Assembly: GCF_016786325.1 (NCBI RefSeq) | Contig: NZ_JADWYU010000143.1 | Span: 59,766 to 94,893, forward strand | DNA from: Frankia nepalensis | GTDB lineage: Bacteria; Actinomycetota; Actinomycetes; Frankiales; Frankiaceae | Direction: 5' to 3' | Length of the DNA stretch: 35,128 nucleotides | Part shown: positions 15,954-26,601 of the stretch, in pieces | Numbering within the stretch: position 1 is the first letter of the stretch | How the letters are laid out: the number at the start of each line of letters is the position of its first letter | Translations under genes and position numbers: made by a program | The notes under the pieces: model-generated | Databases searched by the model: none | What the model saw: only the letters and a program-made list of their open reading frames with translations | What the model was told of the DNA's origin: nothing

Positions 15954-16780
15954 ACGGCTTCCTCGCCGACGAGGGTGGTGCGGTGCATGAGGCGGCGGGA
16001 GGTGACGGTGTAGGGCTGGGCGCGGTGCAGGATGCCGGTGTTGTCCCAGATCACCAGGTCACCGTGGTGCCAGTGGTGGCGCAGTGAGAAGTCGGGCTGG
16101 GTCGCCCAGGTGAGCAGCCGGTCGAGCAGCGCCCGGCTCTCCTCGGCCGCCAGGCCGACGACGTGGTCGGCCGTGGCGCCGACCAGCAGTGACTTGCGCC
16201 CGCTGCGCCGGGTCCAGACCAGCGGGTGCTCCCGGGAGGGCACCTTGTCCCACGCGGCGCGCATCTTCGGTGACGCGTCCGGGTTGGACAGCCGCTGGGT
16301 GGCCGCGAAGCTGTGCACCACCCGAAGCTCGGCGAAGGCGGCCTTCTCCTCGTCGGAGAGCGCTTCGTAGGCGGCGTAGAGGTTGGCGAACTCGGTGTCC
16401 CCGCCCTCGGTGGCGACCTCCAGGGCGGTCAGCAGCGTCGCCTTCTGTGGCACGAGGTCGTTCGCGCCGTCGATGTGCCAGTAGAACGTGCCCGCCCGGT
16501 AGGCCGCCAGCGTGCTCTGCGCCGGGTCGAGTGAGATCGCCGAGACCTCGGGGTGTTCCTTCTCACCGCCCATCGGCGCGACGACCACCTCGCCGAGCAT
16601 CCGGGACAGCGCCACCAGGTCGGCGTCACCGATGCGCGCCTCGCGGTAGATCACGACTCCGTGCTCGTCGAGGTACTTGCGCGCCTCGGCGGCGACTTCC
16701 GGGGTTGCCAGCTCCGGCCCGCTACGGCCCGAGATCTCGACGCCGATCCCCGGGCTCACCGGGGTGACGGTCACGGCCAT
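15947..16780 (-). CDS. TauD/TfdA-family Fe(II)/2-oxoglutarate dioxygenase
   Basis: The 277-residue protein has all the metal and cosubstrate residues of the TauD/TfdA family: His102 and Asp104 in YWHIDGAND, His252 in WDNTGILHRAQ and Arg267, with the same His-to-Arg spacing as TauD. These enzymes hydroxylate next to a sulfonate, ether or similar group using O2 and 2-oxoglutarate, releasing sulfite, an alcohol or another leaving group. The substrate is unknown; no sulfonate transporter is adjacent. ATG 16778-16780 is preceded by GGAGAG at good spacing; the open frame extends far upstream but only as low-complexity sequence. It converges with the P450 gene and is divergent from the signalling operon. 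Its 3' end lies in a 17-bp tandem repeat. Confidence 0.92.
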   Translation of the reverse strand: MAVTVTPVSPGIGVEISGRSGPELATPEVAAEARKYLDEHGVVIYREARIGDADLVALSRMLGEVVVAPMGGEKEHPEVSAISLDPAQSTLAAYRAGTFYWHIDGANDLVPQKATLLTALEVATEGGDTEFANLYAAYEALSDEEKAAFAELRVVHSFAATQRLSNPDASPKMRAAWDKVPSREHPLVWTRRSGRKSLLVGATADHVVGLAAEESRALLDRLLTWATQPDFSLRHHWHHGDLVIWDNTGILHRAQPYTVTSRRLMHRTTLVGEEAVA

Positions 16781-17084
16781 GGTTCTCTCCGTTCCTCCAC
16801 CGACTGAGGCGGCCGACCCGACGGCCGCCGGCTGGGCGCCCCGTCGCGGCCTGTCGCGGCCCGCCGCGTTCGCGGCTTGTTCGCCGCGGCCCGCACCGGC
16901 CAGGCGCGGGAGGGACGGGGGGCACCGGGCCGGTCCCGCCGCCCATCGCGCCGGCCAAACCCGAAACGGGCCGGGCACCTGCCCAGCAGACGGGCCCAGC
17001 ATGCCATAAACCATACGGTCAGGTCTAATTACGCCCAGCCCCCCGCGCTCCCGTATGGAGCGCGCTGGCGTCGTTGTCAGTCCT

Positions 17085-17121
17085 GGGCGGCGGGCTCGCG
17101 CCCGGGCGGCGGGCTCGCGCC
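17085..17121. repeat. 18-bp direct repeat, 19-bp period
   Basis: GGGCGGCGGGCTCGCGCC occurs identically at 17085-17102 and 17104-17121 with one base between. It is non-coding and could be a simple slippage duplication or a paired protein-binding site. Confidence 0.7.
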
Positions 17122-17325
17122 GAACCCGGGCACCTGACTGGATGGAGCCAATCGCCCGGTATGGCGGCGCGATCCCGGTCGGAATGCCCGAAAGCATCGG
17201 TGCCCCATGCCTGCCCGCGACGGACCAAAGGCCATCCAAGATCGCCTAGGACAGGGAGTCCAGCCCCCCGACGTACTCTTACCGCAGGGTAACTACGTCA
17301 CCCGGGCCACCGCGTGCCATGCTGG

Positions 17326-17347
17326 CCTACCGGTTCAGGCCGGTAGG
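17326..17347 (+). promoter_or_regulatory. Perfect 8-bp inverted repeat upstream of the signalling operon
   Basis: CCTACCGG (17326-17333) and CCGGTAGG (17340-17347) flank TTCAGG, about 80 bp upstream of the receiver-PP2C start codon. It may be an operator or a leader hairpin. A GGAAC sequence at its right edge resembles part of an ECF-sigma -35 element, but no matching -10 is clear. Confidence 0.35.
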
Positions 17348-17428
17348 AACTGGGTCGGAATTCTGGTTGCGCCAGTATCCGGACCGATCCAGCGGGAAGA
17401 CCGAGACCGAGAGGATGCCTGAACCACC

Positions 17429-18622
17429 ATGCGGAGCGTGGTCGAGCTGCCGGCGCAGGTGGCAGCCAAGCCCGACGAGACCGACTGGCCCGTACTGCTC
17501 GTCGAGGATGACGACGGCGACGCCTTCCTCGTCCAGGAACTCCTCGAGGAGACCTCGGCCCCCGTCCAGCTGCTACGGGCCAGCAGCATCGCCGAGGCCC
17601 GCGCGCTGGCCGACGGCGCCCGCGCCGTCCTGCTCGACCTCGGGCTGCCCGACAGCCACGGCCTGTCCGCGCTGGAAACCATGCGCCGCCTCGCGCCCCG
17701 CGCCGCGATCGTCGTCCTCACCGGGCTGGCCGACGAGCACCGCGGCATCGAAGCGCTCGCCGCCGGCGCCCAGGACTACCTCGTCAAAGGCGAGATCGAC
17801 GGCAAGACCCTCGTCCGCGCGCTGCGCTACGCCCTCGAACGCCGCGACGCCGAACACTCGGCCCAGGCCCTGCGCGAGTCACAGCTGCGGGCCGAGGAGA
17901 ACGCCCGCCTGGAACGCGGCCTGCTGCCGACCCCACTGCTGCGCGACACCCGGCTCGGCCACCTCGCCCGCTACCGCCCGGGACGCAGCCAGGCCCTGCT
18001 CGGCGGCGACTTCTACGACGTCGTCGAGACCCCCGACAACGTCGTCCACGTCCTGCTCGGTGACGTCTGCGGCCACGGCCCCGACGAAGCCGCCCTCGGC
18101 GCCAGCCTGCGCATCGCCTGGCGCACCCTCGTCCTCGCAGGCATTCCCGAACCGGACCGCCTCGCCTATCTTCAGGACGTCCTCGTCAGTGAACGCACCA
18201 ACGACGAGCTGTTCGCCACAGTCTGCACACTGACGGTGGCACCCGACCGGGCATCGGTCAGCATGCGACTGGCCGGCCACCCCCCGCCCGCCATGATCCA
18301 CCCAACGCTCGCCGCGCTGCCCGACACCGCCGTCAGCCCGGCGCTGGGGGTGCTCGACGACCTCGCCAGCGAGCAGATCACGATCCCGCTGCCTGCCGGC
18401 TGGGAACTGCTCCTGGCCACCGACGGCCTCCTCGAAGGACGCGACGGCCCGGACGGCGAGCGACTCGGCTGGGACGGCGTCCTCGCCGAGATCGCCAGCA
18501 TCAGCCCGCCACCCCGCGACGACACCCTCCCTGACACGCTCATCGACCGCGTCGAGCGACGCAACGGCGGCCCGCTGACCGACGACGTCGCCCTGCTACT
18601 CCTGAGAGGGCCGACGACGTGA
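17429..18622 (+). CDS. Response regulator with PP2C (RsbU/SpoIIE-type) phosphatase output
   Basis: The 397-residue protein joins a receiver domain (about 20-135; acidic pocket EDDD, phospho-acceptor Asp70, Thr98, Lys120) through a coiled segment (135-165) to a PP2C/SpoIIE-type Ser/Thr phosphatase. The phosphatase metal motifs GGDFYD (192-197), GDVCGHG (211-217), ATDGLLE and a final DDVALLLL are all present. Proteins of this design dephosphorylate anti-anti-sigma (STAS) partners when their receiver is phosphorylated, so they link a two-component signal to a sigma-factor partner switch; no such partner is coded in the window. The ATG at 17429 is weakly preceded by GAGAGGA. Its last codons overlap the GTG of the histidine kinase (GTGA), so the two are translationally coupled. 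Confidence 0.93.
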   Translation: MRSVVELPAQVAAKPDETDWPVLLVEDDDGDAFLVQELLEETSAPVQLLRASSIAEARALADGARAVLLDLGLPDSHGLSALETMRRLAPRAAIVVLTGLADEHRGIEALAAGAQDYLVKGEIDGKTLVRALRYALERRDAEHSAQALRESQLRAEENARLERGLLPTPLLRDTRLGHLARYRPGRSQALLGGDFYDVVETPDNVVHVLLGDVCGHGPDEAALGASLRIAWRTLVLAGIPEPDRLAYLQDVLVSERTNDELFATVCTLTVAPDRASVSMRLAGHPPPAMIHPTLAALPDTAVSPALGVLDDLASEQITIPLPAGWELLLATDGLLEGRDGPDGERLGWDGVLAEIASISPPPRDDTLPDTLIDRVERRNGGPLTDDVALLLLRGPTT

Positions 18623-20337
18623 CGGAACACGACGTGACGCAACCAGCCAGCCCGGCCACGAAGCCAGCCAGCCCGGCCACCGACGCTCCCCCGCCGCCGG
18701 CCCTTCCCGCGCCGGCCCCGGCCGGACCCAGCGGGACAGGGCGGCTGGGGGTGATCGCCCGCTCCTGGCCGCTGGGACGTCGCCTGGCGGCGGCGTTGGC
18801 CCTGACGTCGATCGTCCTGCTCACCGGCGTCGGCCTGATCACCACCAGCCTGGTCCGGCTGGAGCAGTCGATCCACGAGCGGACCGACATCCTCTCGCCG
18901 GCCAGGACTCGGTCCGCCCAGCTCATGACCAGCCTGGTCGACCAGGAGACCGGCCTGCGCGGCTACCTCCTCGACGGCAGGGGCGCCTCGCTCCAGCCGT
19001 ACGACGAGGGCCGCGCGGATCAGGACGCCCACCTGGCCCGGCTCGACGAGCTCGTCGGCGGCCGGCCCGACCTCGCCGACGAGCTCGGCGCGCTGCGGGC
19101 CCGGGTCGCCGACTGGCACCGGCAGTACGCCGACCCGGTGGCGGAGGCGGCCCGGCGCGGCGACGCGGACGCCGCCCGCGCCATCGACCCGGTGAACATC
19201 GGCAAGCCGGCGTTCGACGCGGTCCGGACCGCGAACGAACGCTTCGACACCGAGCTGACGGCCAAGGCGGTGGCCGCCCGGGACCGGGTGTCGGCCACGT
19301 TGCGCCAGTTCGTCGTGATCCTGATCGTCGTGGGCGTCGCCTTCGTGGCGCTGATGGCCGGCCTCGTCCGCGCGCTGCGCGGCTGGGTCACCGGTCCGCT
19401 CGGGCGGATCGGGCAGGACGCCCGGACCGTCGCCGGCGGCAAGCTCGACCACACGGTGGCCCGGGCCGGGCCGCCCGACGTCGCCGAACTGGCCGAGAAC
19501 GTCGAGAACATGCGGCTTCAGCTCGTCCATGAGCTGGGCACGGTCTGGGAGGCCGCCGCCAAGCTGGAGGAGCAGGCCGACGCGCTGCGCCGGTCCAACC
19601 GGGACCTCGAGCAGTTCGCCTACGTCGCGTCCCACGACCTGCAGGAACCGCTGCGCAAGGTGGCCAGCTTCTGCCAGCTGCTGGAGCGGCGGTACGGCGA
19701 CCAGCTCGACGAGCGCGGCCAGCAGTACATCGACTTCGCGGTCGACGGCGCCAAGCGGATGCAGAAGCTCATCAACGACCTGCTGGCGTTCTCCCGGGTC
19801 GGGCGGACCACCGACGCGTTCGTGCCGGTCGACCTGCGCGACGCGCTGGGCCGGGCCACGCAGGCCCTCGCGACGTCGGTCGAGGCGTCCGGGGCCGAGA
19901 TCACCTCCGACCAGCTCCCCACGGTCGCGGGCGACCCGTCCCTGCTCGCGGCCGTCTTCCAGAACCTGGTCGGCAACGCGATCAAGTTCCAGGGGAAGGA
20001 CACCCCGCGGATCCACATCGGCGTCACCGAGCGGGACGACACCTGGGAGCTGTCCTGTTCCGACAACGGCATCGGCATCGAGGCCGACTACGCCGAGAAA
20101 ATCTTCGTCATCTTTCAACGCCTGCATCGGCGGGAAAGCTACGAGGGAACCGGCATCGGCCTGGCGCTGGTCCGCAAGATCATCGAGTTTCACGGCGGGG
20201 TGATCTGGTTGGATACCGATGTGGAGTCCGGCACGACCTTTCGCTGGACCCTTCCCAAGAACGTGACGCGCGTCTCCATTCCGCCGATCACCGAGACCGT
20301 GGCTCCCCCGAGCGCCGCACATCAAGGAGCAGTGTGA
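18619..20337 (+). CDS. Membrane sensor histidine kinase (CHASE3-like, HAMP, phytochrome-type H-box)
   Basis: The 572-residue protein has a Pro/Ala-rich cytoplasmic N-terminus, a first membrane helix (about 55-78), a roughly 155-residue extracellular region containing [16 protein letters not shown] typical of CHASE3 domains, a second helix (about 233-255), HAMP, then a His-kinase domain. The H-box [14 protein letters not shown] (His339) is of the phytochrome-like kind, and the ATPase has NLVGNAIKF (N box), SDNGIGI (G1) and [12 protein letters not shown] (G2). It autophosphorylates and should pass phosphate to the receiver-PP2C protein and/or the single-domain receiver coded on either side. It starts at GTG 18619 overlapping the previous stop, and its own stop overlaps the next start. 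The signal sensed is not known. Confidence 0.94.
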   Translation: MTEHDVTQPASPATKPASPATDAPPPPALPAPAPAGPSGTGRLGVIARSWPLGRRLAAALALTSIVLLTGVGLITTSLVRLEQSIHERTDILSPARTRSAQLMTSLVDQETGLRGYLLDGRGASLQPYDEGRADQDAHLARLDELVGGRPDLADELGALRARVADWHRQYADPVAEAARRGDADAARAIDPVNIGKPAFDAVRTANERFDTELTAKAVAARDRVSATLRQFVVILIVVGVAFVALMAGLVRALRGWVTGPLGRIGQDARTVAGGKLDHTVARAGPPDVAELAENVENMRLQLVHELGTVWEAAAKLEEQADALRRSNRDLEQFAYVASHDLQEPLRKVASFCQLLERRYGDQLDERGQQYIDFAVDGAKRMQKLINDLLAFSRVGRTTDAFVPVDLRDALGRATQALATSVEASGAEITSDQLPTVAGDPSLLAAVFQNLVGNAIKFQGKDTPRIHIGVTERDDTWELSCSDNGIGIEADYAEKIFVIFQRLHRRESYEGTGIGLALVRKIIEFHGGVIWLDTDVESGTTFRWTLPKNVTRVSIPPITETVAPPSAAHQGAV

Positions 20338-20786
20338 CGAACCCGCTTCCCGAGCCCGTGATGCCGATCGAGGTGCTCCTCGTCGAAGACGACCCCGGCG
20401 ACGTGCTGATGACCCGGGAGGCGTTCGAGGACCACAAGGTCAAAAACAACCTGCACGTCGTCAGCGACGGCGTCGAGGCGCTGAGCTTCCTGCGCGGCGA
20501 GGGGGAGTACACCGGCAGTCCCCGGCCCGACCTGATCCTGCTCGACCTCAACCTCCCGCTCAAGGACGGCCGGGAGGTGCTGGCCGAGGTCAAGTCGGAC
20601 AACAAGCTGCGGCGCATCCCGGTGATCGTGCTGACCACGTCCGAGGCCGAGGAGGACGTGCTGCGCAGCTACGACCTGCACGCCAACGCCTACATCACCA
20701 AGCCCGTGGACTTCGAGCGGTTCGTCGACGTCGTCCGGCACATCGACGACTTCTTCATCAGCGTGGTCCGCCTTCCTGGCCACTGA
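20334..20786 (+). CDS. Single-domain response regulator (Rcp1-like receiver)
   Basis: The 150-residue protein is a stand-alone receiver: EDDPGD acidic pocket, phospho-acceptor Asp71 in [11 protein letters not shown], Thr101/102 and Lys123 in [10 protein letters not shown]. It has no output domain. Its long beta4-alpha4 insertions and [12 protein letters not shown] pattern resemble Rcp1-type receivers paired with phytochrome-like kinases, agreeing with the H-box type of the kinase upstream. GTG 20334 overlaps the kinase stop, with AAGGAG four bases upstream. It may act as a phosphate sink or relay that sets how much phosphate reaches the PP2C protein. Confidence 0.93.
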   Translation: MTNPLPEPVMPIEVLLVEDDPGDVLMTREAFEDHKVKNNLHVVSDGVEALSFLRGEGEYTGSPRPDLILLDLNLPLKDGREVLAEVKSDNKLRRIPVIVLTTSEAEEDVLRSYDLHANAYITKPVDFERFVDVVRHIDDFFISVVRLPGH

Positions 20787-20870
20787 CCGTCACGGCGCGT
20801 CACACACGGCCGGCGGCACGGGACCACACACCGGTCAGGAATGGAGAAGCGCGGATCCCTGGGCCGCCGT

Positions 20871-20883
20871 TAGCGTGGCTGCC

Positions 20884-20884
<1 letters not shown>
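20871..20884 (+). promoter_or_regulatory. Probable leaderless promoter -10 of the UvrA-like gene
   Basis: TAGCGT at 20871-20876 fits the actinobacterial -10 consensus and ends exactly seven bases before the ATG at 20884, so transcription would start at or next to the start codon. No Shine-Dalgarno is present, as expected for a leaderless mRNA. A -35 element is not clear. Confidence 0.45.
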
Positions 20885-23301
<2,417 letters not shown>

Positions 23302-23429
23302 GTACCTGCTGCTGGCGCGGGCCGCCGTTGGGCCATTCGGCGGATGACGGCGGCGCGGGCCGTTACCGTCGGAGTATCGGCGCCCTCCAACGCCCGGACA
23401 GGGGACGAAACCTCCCACGCCAACACACC

Positions 23430-23448
23430 TTAGGTTAGCCTTCCTTTA
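23430..23448 (+). promoter_or_regulatory. DtxR/IdeR-type iron box upstream of the siderophore-interacting protein
   Basis: TTAGGTTAGCCTTCCTTTA matches the left half of the iron-box consensus TTAGGTTAGGCTAACCTAA perfectly and the right half partly (14 of 19 positions overall). It lies 28 bp before the start codon. Iron-loaded DtxR/IdeR/DmdR repressors bind such sites and shut off iron-uptake genes. Confidence 0.75.
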
Positions 23449-23463
23449 TCGGTCAGACCGATA
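23447..23463 (+). promoter_or_regulatory. 17-bp palindrome between iron box and ribosome-binding site
   Basis: TATCGGT (23447-23453) and ACCGATA (23457-23463) are exact inverted repeats around CAG. The element touches the iron box on its left and the AGGAGG Shine-Dalgarno on its right. It could be a second operator, or in mRNA a small hairpin beside the SD. Confidence 0.5.
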
Positions 23464-23476
23464 GGAGGAGGGTGTC

Positions 23477-24382
23477 GTGGCAGGGATCCGGCAGGAGATC
23501 CGCCGCATCACGCGAACCGGATCCGCTCGGCTCGCCTGCGTCGTCAGCGTCGAGTCCGTGACCGTCGTGTCCCCCGGCTTCGCCAGGGTCACCGTTCGCG
23601 GCGACGGGCTCGACGCGTACCGCGACGTCATGCCCGCCGACGCGTTCAAGGCGATGCTCCCCCCGGACGCGCGGTCAACCGTCGACGGCGTCGAATGGGA
23701 CGCGAACGGCCTGCCCCGGTGGCCGTCCACGGGCCGCGCGCCGCTTCCCCGGGCGTTCACCGTCCGCCGGTTCGATCCCGCCGCCCGGCGCATCGAGTTC
23801 GACGCCATGCTGCACGCCGGTGGACTCGTCCGGTCCTGGCTGGACCGGGCAAGGCCGGGCGCGACCATCGGCCTCATCGGGATGCGGCGGGACTTCTACG
23901 CCGGGGACGGGGTGACCCGCCATGTGATCGCCGCCGACTCGAGCGCGCTGCCCGCGGTGGCGGCCATCGTCGAGTCCCTGGACCCGGGCGTCCGGGCGAC
24001 GGTCTACCTCGCGGTCGACCACGACGCCGACCTGGCGCTCGTGCCCGCGCGCGACGGCGTCGAGGTCGTTCGGGTGGCCGGCGGTTCGCCCGCCGGCGCG
24101 GGCTCACCGCTGGAGAAGGCGCTGCGCGAGCGTGAGCGCCCGGGCGGGCGCGTCCAGGCCTGGCTCGCCGCCGAGGCCGGCGTGGTCCGGGCGCTGCGCC
24201 GGTGGGCCCTGGCGGATCTCGCCGTCTCGATCGACGACCTGCATGCCACCGCCTACTGGAAGGCCGGCCTGGACAGCGACGCCCGCGACGGGGCCGACCT
24301 CGTGCGCTACGGGTCCGAGCTGGCGGCCGGCGGCGACCCGACGGACCCGGGACTCCGCGAGCGCGTCGAGCTCGAGGTCTGA
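23477..24382 (+). CDS. Siderophore-interacting protein (FAD-dependent ferric-siderophore reductase)
   Basis: The 301-residue protein belongs to the ViuB/SIP family, cytoplasmic flavoproteins that reduce ferric siderophores with NAD(P)H to free the iron. The FAD-binding domain shows PRAFTVRRFD (the R-x-Y/F-T segment) and a G-x-R-RDFY turn; the C-terminal SIP domain shows AWLAAEAGVVRALRRW and AYWKAGLD. GTG 23477 follows a strong AGGAGGAGG. It is preceded by an iron box and a second palindrome, and followed 200 bp later by a second iron box driving the dehydrogenase-acyltransferase-NRPS genes. It is therefore the iron-release step for the siderophore presumably made by that cluster. Confidence 0.92.
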   Translation: MAGIRQEIRRITRTGSARLACVVSVESVTVVSPGFARVTVRGDGLDAYRDVMPADAFKAMLPPDARSTVDGVEWDANGLPRWPSTGRAPLPRAFTVRRFDPAARRIEFDAMLHAGGLVRSWLDRARPGATIGLIGMRRDFYAGDGVTRHVIAADSSALPAVAAIVESLDPGVRATVYLAVDHDADLALVPARDGVEVVRVAGGSPAGAGSPLEKALRERERPGGRVQAWLAAEAGVVRALRRWALADLAVSIDDLHATAYWKAGLDSDARDGADLVRYGSELAAGGDPTDPGLRERVELEV

Positions 24383-24585
24383 GCCGCGCGGCCCGGTCCG
24401 GCCGAGCAAGGCGCCAGATCGGGCCGCGGGATCCGCGCGACGCAGGCAGGGCAGCCGTATCCCGACCGGGCATCGATCTTCTGGACATCGTCCGGGTCCG
24501 GCTCCGAGGTGGCATCTCCTCCCGGACGCCCAGCGCGCCGAGGCGCGCGAATGGTACCGCTACCACCCGAAAGATGACGCCGAGG

Positions 24586-24604
24586 TTTGGTTAAGTTAAC
24601 CTAA
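24586..24604 (+). promoter_or_regulatory. Strong DtxR/IdeR-type iron box before the siderophore biosynthesis genes
   Basis: On the minus strand the site reads TTAGGTTAACTTAACCAAA, agreeing with the consensus TTAGGTTAGGCTAACCTAA at 15 of 19 positions with both half-sites good. It sits 28 bp before the start of the HIBADH-family gene, the same distance as the box before the siderophore-interacting protein gene, implying shared iron control. Confidence 0.85.
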
Positions 24605-24632
24605 GGCAACTCGGCTGGTTTCGGGAGGTGTG

Positions 24633-25523
24633 GTGAAGATCGGTTTTGTCGGACTCGGCACGATGGGACGCCCCATGGCCAGGCGGCTGCTGGCCGCGGG
24701 CCACGAGCTGGCGTGCGCGTCCCGGTCCCCCGGGCCCGTGCGCGAGCTCGCCGCCCTCGGGGCACAACCCCTGCCGACCGCCGCCGACGTCGTGGCGCGA
24801 TCCGAGATCACTTTCCTGTGCCTGCCGGACGACGAGGCGGTCCGCTCGGTCGTCAGGGAATGCCTGCCGGTCGTGCGCGGCCGCGTGATCGTCGACCACT
24901 CGACAGTCGGCCCCGCCACCGAGACGCAACTGGGCGAACTCGTGCGGGAGGCGGGCGGCCACTACCTCGACGCACCCGTCTCGGGCGGGCCGCAGGGCGC
25001 CGAGGCCGGCACGCTGGCCGTCATGGTCGGCGGCGACCCGGACGTCTTCGAGACGGCGCGCCCGGTCATCGACGCCTACGCCGGCTACCTCGCCCTCGCG
25101 GGCGACGTCGGCGCCGGCCAGGTCGTCAAGCTCTGCAACCAGGTGCTGGTGTGCGCCCAGCTGCTCACGCTCGCCGAATGCGCCGAGCTGGCCCAGTCCT
25201 CCGGAGTGGACCCCCAGGCGCTGCACGACGCGCTCGCCCACTCCACCGGCGACAGCTTCATCGCGCGCTCCCGGTTCCCCGTGCCGGGGGTGGCGCCGCA
25301 CAGCCCGGCCTCCAACGACTGGCGGCCGGACTTCACGACGGCGCTGATGCACAAGGACATCGACCTCGCCTGGGCCCACGGCAACCGGGTCGGCGCCCCG
25401 CCGCTCTCGGCACTGCGCGTCCTCGACCTGCTCGCCCAGAACATCCGGTCCGGCAACGCCGGGCTCGACTTCTCCTCCTTCGCCACGCTGGTGCCGGACC
25501 GCCCCCGGCAGGAGACGCGCTGA
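24633..25523 (+). CDS. NAD(P)-dependent 3-hydroxyisobutyrate dehydrogenase-family protein
   Basis: The 296-residue protein is a beta-hydroxyacid dehydrogenase: Rossmann loop [13 protein letters not shown] at the N-terminus, substrate loop [14 protein letters not shown], and catalytic Lys166 in [11 protein letters not shown]. The family oxidises hydroxyacids such as 3-hydroxyisobutyrate or tartronate semialdehyde, and includes imine reductases. Its place directly behind the stronger iron box, ahead of the acyltransferase and NRPS genes, suggests it makes or modifies a siderophore building block rather than acting in central metabolism. GTG 24633 is four bases after GGGAGG; GTG 24630 is equally in frame but too close to the SD. 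The catalytic motif reads KLCNQ where NN is commoner. Confidence 0.85.
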   Translation: MKIGFVGLGTMGRPMARRLLAAGHELACASRSPGPVRELAALGAQPLPTAADVVARSEITFLCLPDDEAVRSVVRECLPVVRGRVIVDHSTVGPATETQLGELVREAGGHYLDAPVSGGPQGAEAGTLAVMVGGDPDVFETARPVIDAYAGYLALAGDVGAGQVVKLCNQVLVCAQLLTLAECAELAQSSGVDPQALHDALAHSTGDSFIARSRFPVPGVAPHSPASNDWRPDFTTALMHKDIDLAWAHGNRVGAPPLSALRVLDLLAQNIRSGNAGLDFSSFATLVPDRPRQETR

Positions 25524-25704
25524 CCGTCACCGACTGCCGCTGATCGCCGCTTCCCCCCGGGACACGGGATCACCGTGGGCGCCTGCCCACGGCACCAGCC
25601 GGCCCGCCCCGGCCCAGGAGGCCGAGGCCGCACCACCGCCGCCTCCCGGCCACCGCGGCCGGCCGCGGCCACCCGGAGTCCGATCCTCACGGAGGTCATC
25701 AACC

Positions 25705-26397
25705 ATGCCCGCGCAATCCGCGCCCGCCGCGACGGCGGCCACCGAGTCCGACGAGGACAATCTCCTGCCACGGCTGCGGGTAGCGGGCCTCTCCCCCCAG
25801 GTCCTCGCGGTCCCGGCGCCGCCGCTGCCGACGATGCCGGCGCCGTTCGACCTGCGGCTCGCCGACCCCGACGCCGACGCCGAGCTGGTGTCGGAATGGA
25901 TGAGCCACGACCTGCTGATCCACACCTGGAACTCCGCCTGGCCGGCCGAGCGCTGGCGGCGCTACATCCGGGCGCAGCTGGACAGTGACTTCTCCCGTCC
26001 GCTGATGCTGAGCTACGAGGGCACCACGGTCGGCTACCTGGAGCTGTACCGGGCGTCCCGGGACACGATCTCCACCTTCTACGCCGCCGACCCCTGGGAC
26101 CTAGGCCTGCATGCCGCGGTCGTGGTGCGCTCGGCCATGCCCGCCAGCGGCGTCGCCGACGGCCTGCGCGGCCTCGTGGAGGGCGCGTTCCGCGCGGAGG
26201 CCCGCTGCCGCCGGGTCATGTTCGAGCCCGACCACCGCAACACCCCCGCCCGGCTGGTCTGCGAGCGGGCCGGCTGCCAGCAGCTGGGCATGCACCACAT
26301 GCCCACCCGCAAGATCGCGCTGTACGCCTTGCCGCGCGACCCGAACGACGCACCGCCCGCCTACCAGAGCCTCGAGGCCTCCGCGCCCGCCGGCTGA
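25705..26397 (+). CDS. IucB/MbtK-like siderophore acyltransferase (GNAT fold)
   Basis: The 230-residue protein resembles the IucB/MbtK family of GNAT acyltransferases, which acylate the hydroxylamine or side-chain amine of N-hydroxylysine/ornithine to form a hydroxamate iron ligand. Marks are FDLRLADPDADAELVSEWM, NSAWPAERWRRYI, the aromatic GYLELYR strand, and the DPWDLGLHAAV region followed by the acyl-CoA segment ending RLVCERAGCQQLG. The first 45 residues are a variable Ala/Pro-rich tail. ATG 25705 follows GGAGG. It lies 181 bp after the HIBADH-family gene and 204 bp before the NRPS, same direction. The matching flavin N-hydroxylase gene is not in the window. Confidence 0.85.
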   Translation: MPAQSAPAATAATESDEDNLLPRLRVAGLSPQVLAVPAPPLPTMPAPFDLRLADPDADAELVSEWMSHDLLIHTWNSAWPAERWRRYIRAQLDSDFSRPLMLSYEGTTVGYLELYRASRDTISTFYAADPWDLGLHAAVVVRSAMPASGVADGLRGLVEGAFRAEARCRRVMFEPDHRNTPARLVCERAGCQQLGMHHMPTRKIALYALPRDPNDAPPAYQSLEASAPAG

Positions 26398-26601
26398 CCG
26401 TGTTCCTGCCCGCCGGCCCGCCGCGCCGCGTCATCCCGCGAGACGGCCGGAAGGCGGGCAGGAACCGGGCGGGCGGCGCCCCGGGGCCGCGCGCTCGCCT
26501 GGTCACCGCCGCGCGGGAGCCACCTCACGAACGCCCGTCCACCACCGCCGTACCCAGACAACGTGACCAGCTGACTTCGCGGAGCCGGAGGCCGAAAAGG
26601 C

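Larger units (their letters stand above)
16781..17428. other. Long divergent intergenic region (TauD / signalling operon)
   Basis: This 648-bp gap has no convincing gene. It has an AT-richer patch at about 17000-17035 that may hold the TauD-gene promoter, an 18-bp direct repeat (17085-17121), a TTACC-GCAG-GGTAA inverted repeat (17279-17292) and an 8-bp hairpin (17326-17347). The number of symmetric elements suggests regulated transcription of the signalling genes. Confidence 0.5.
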
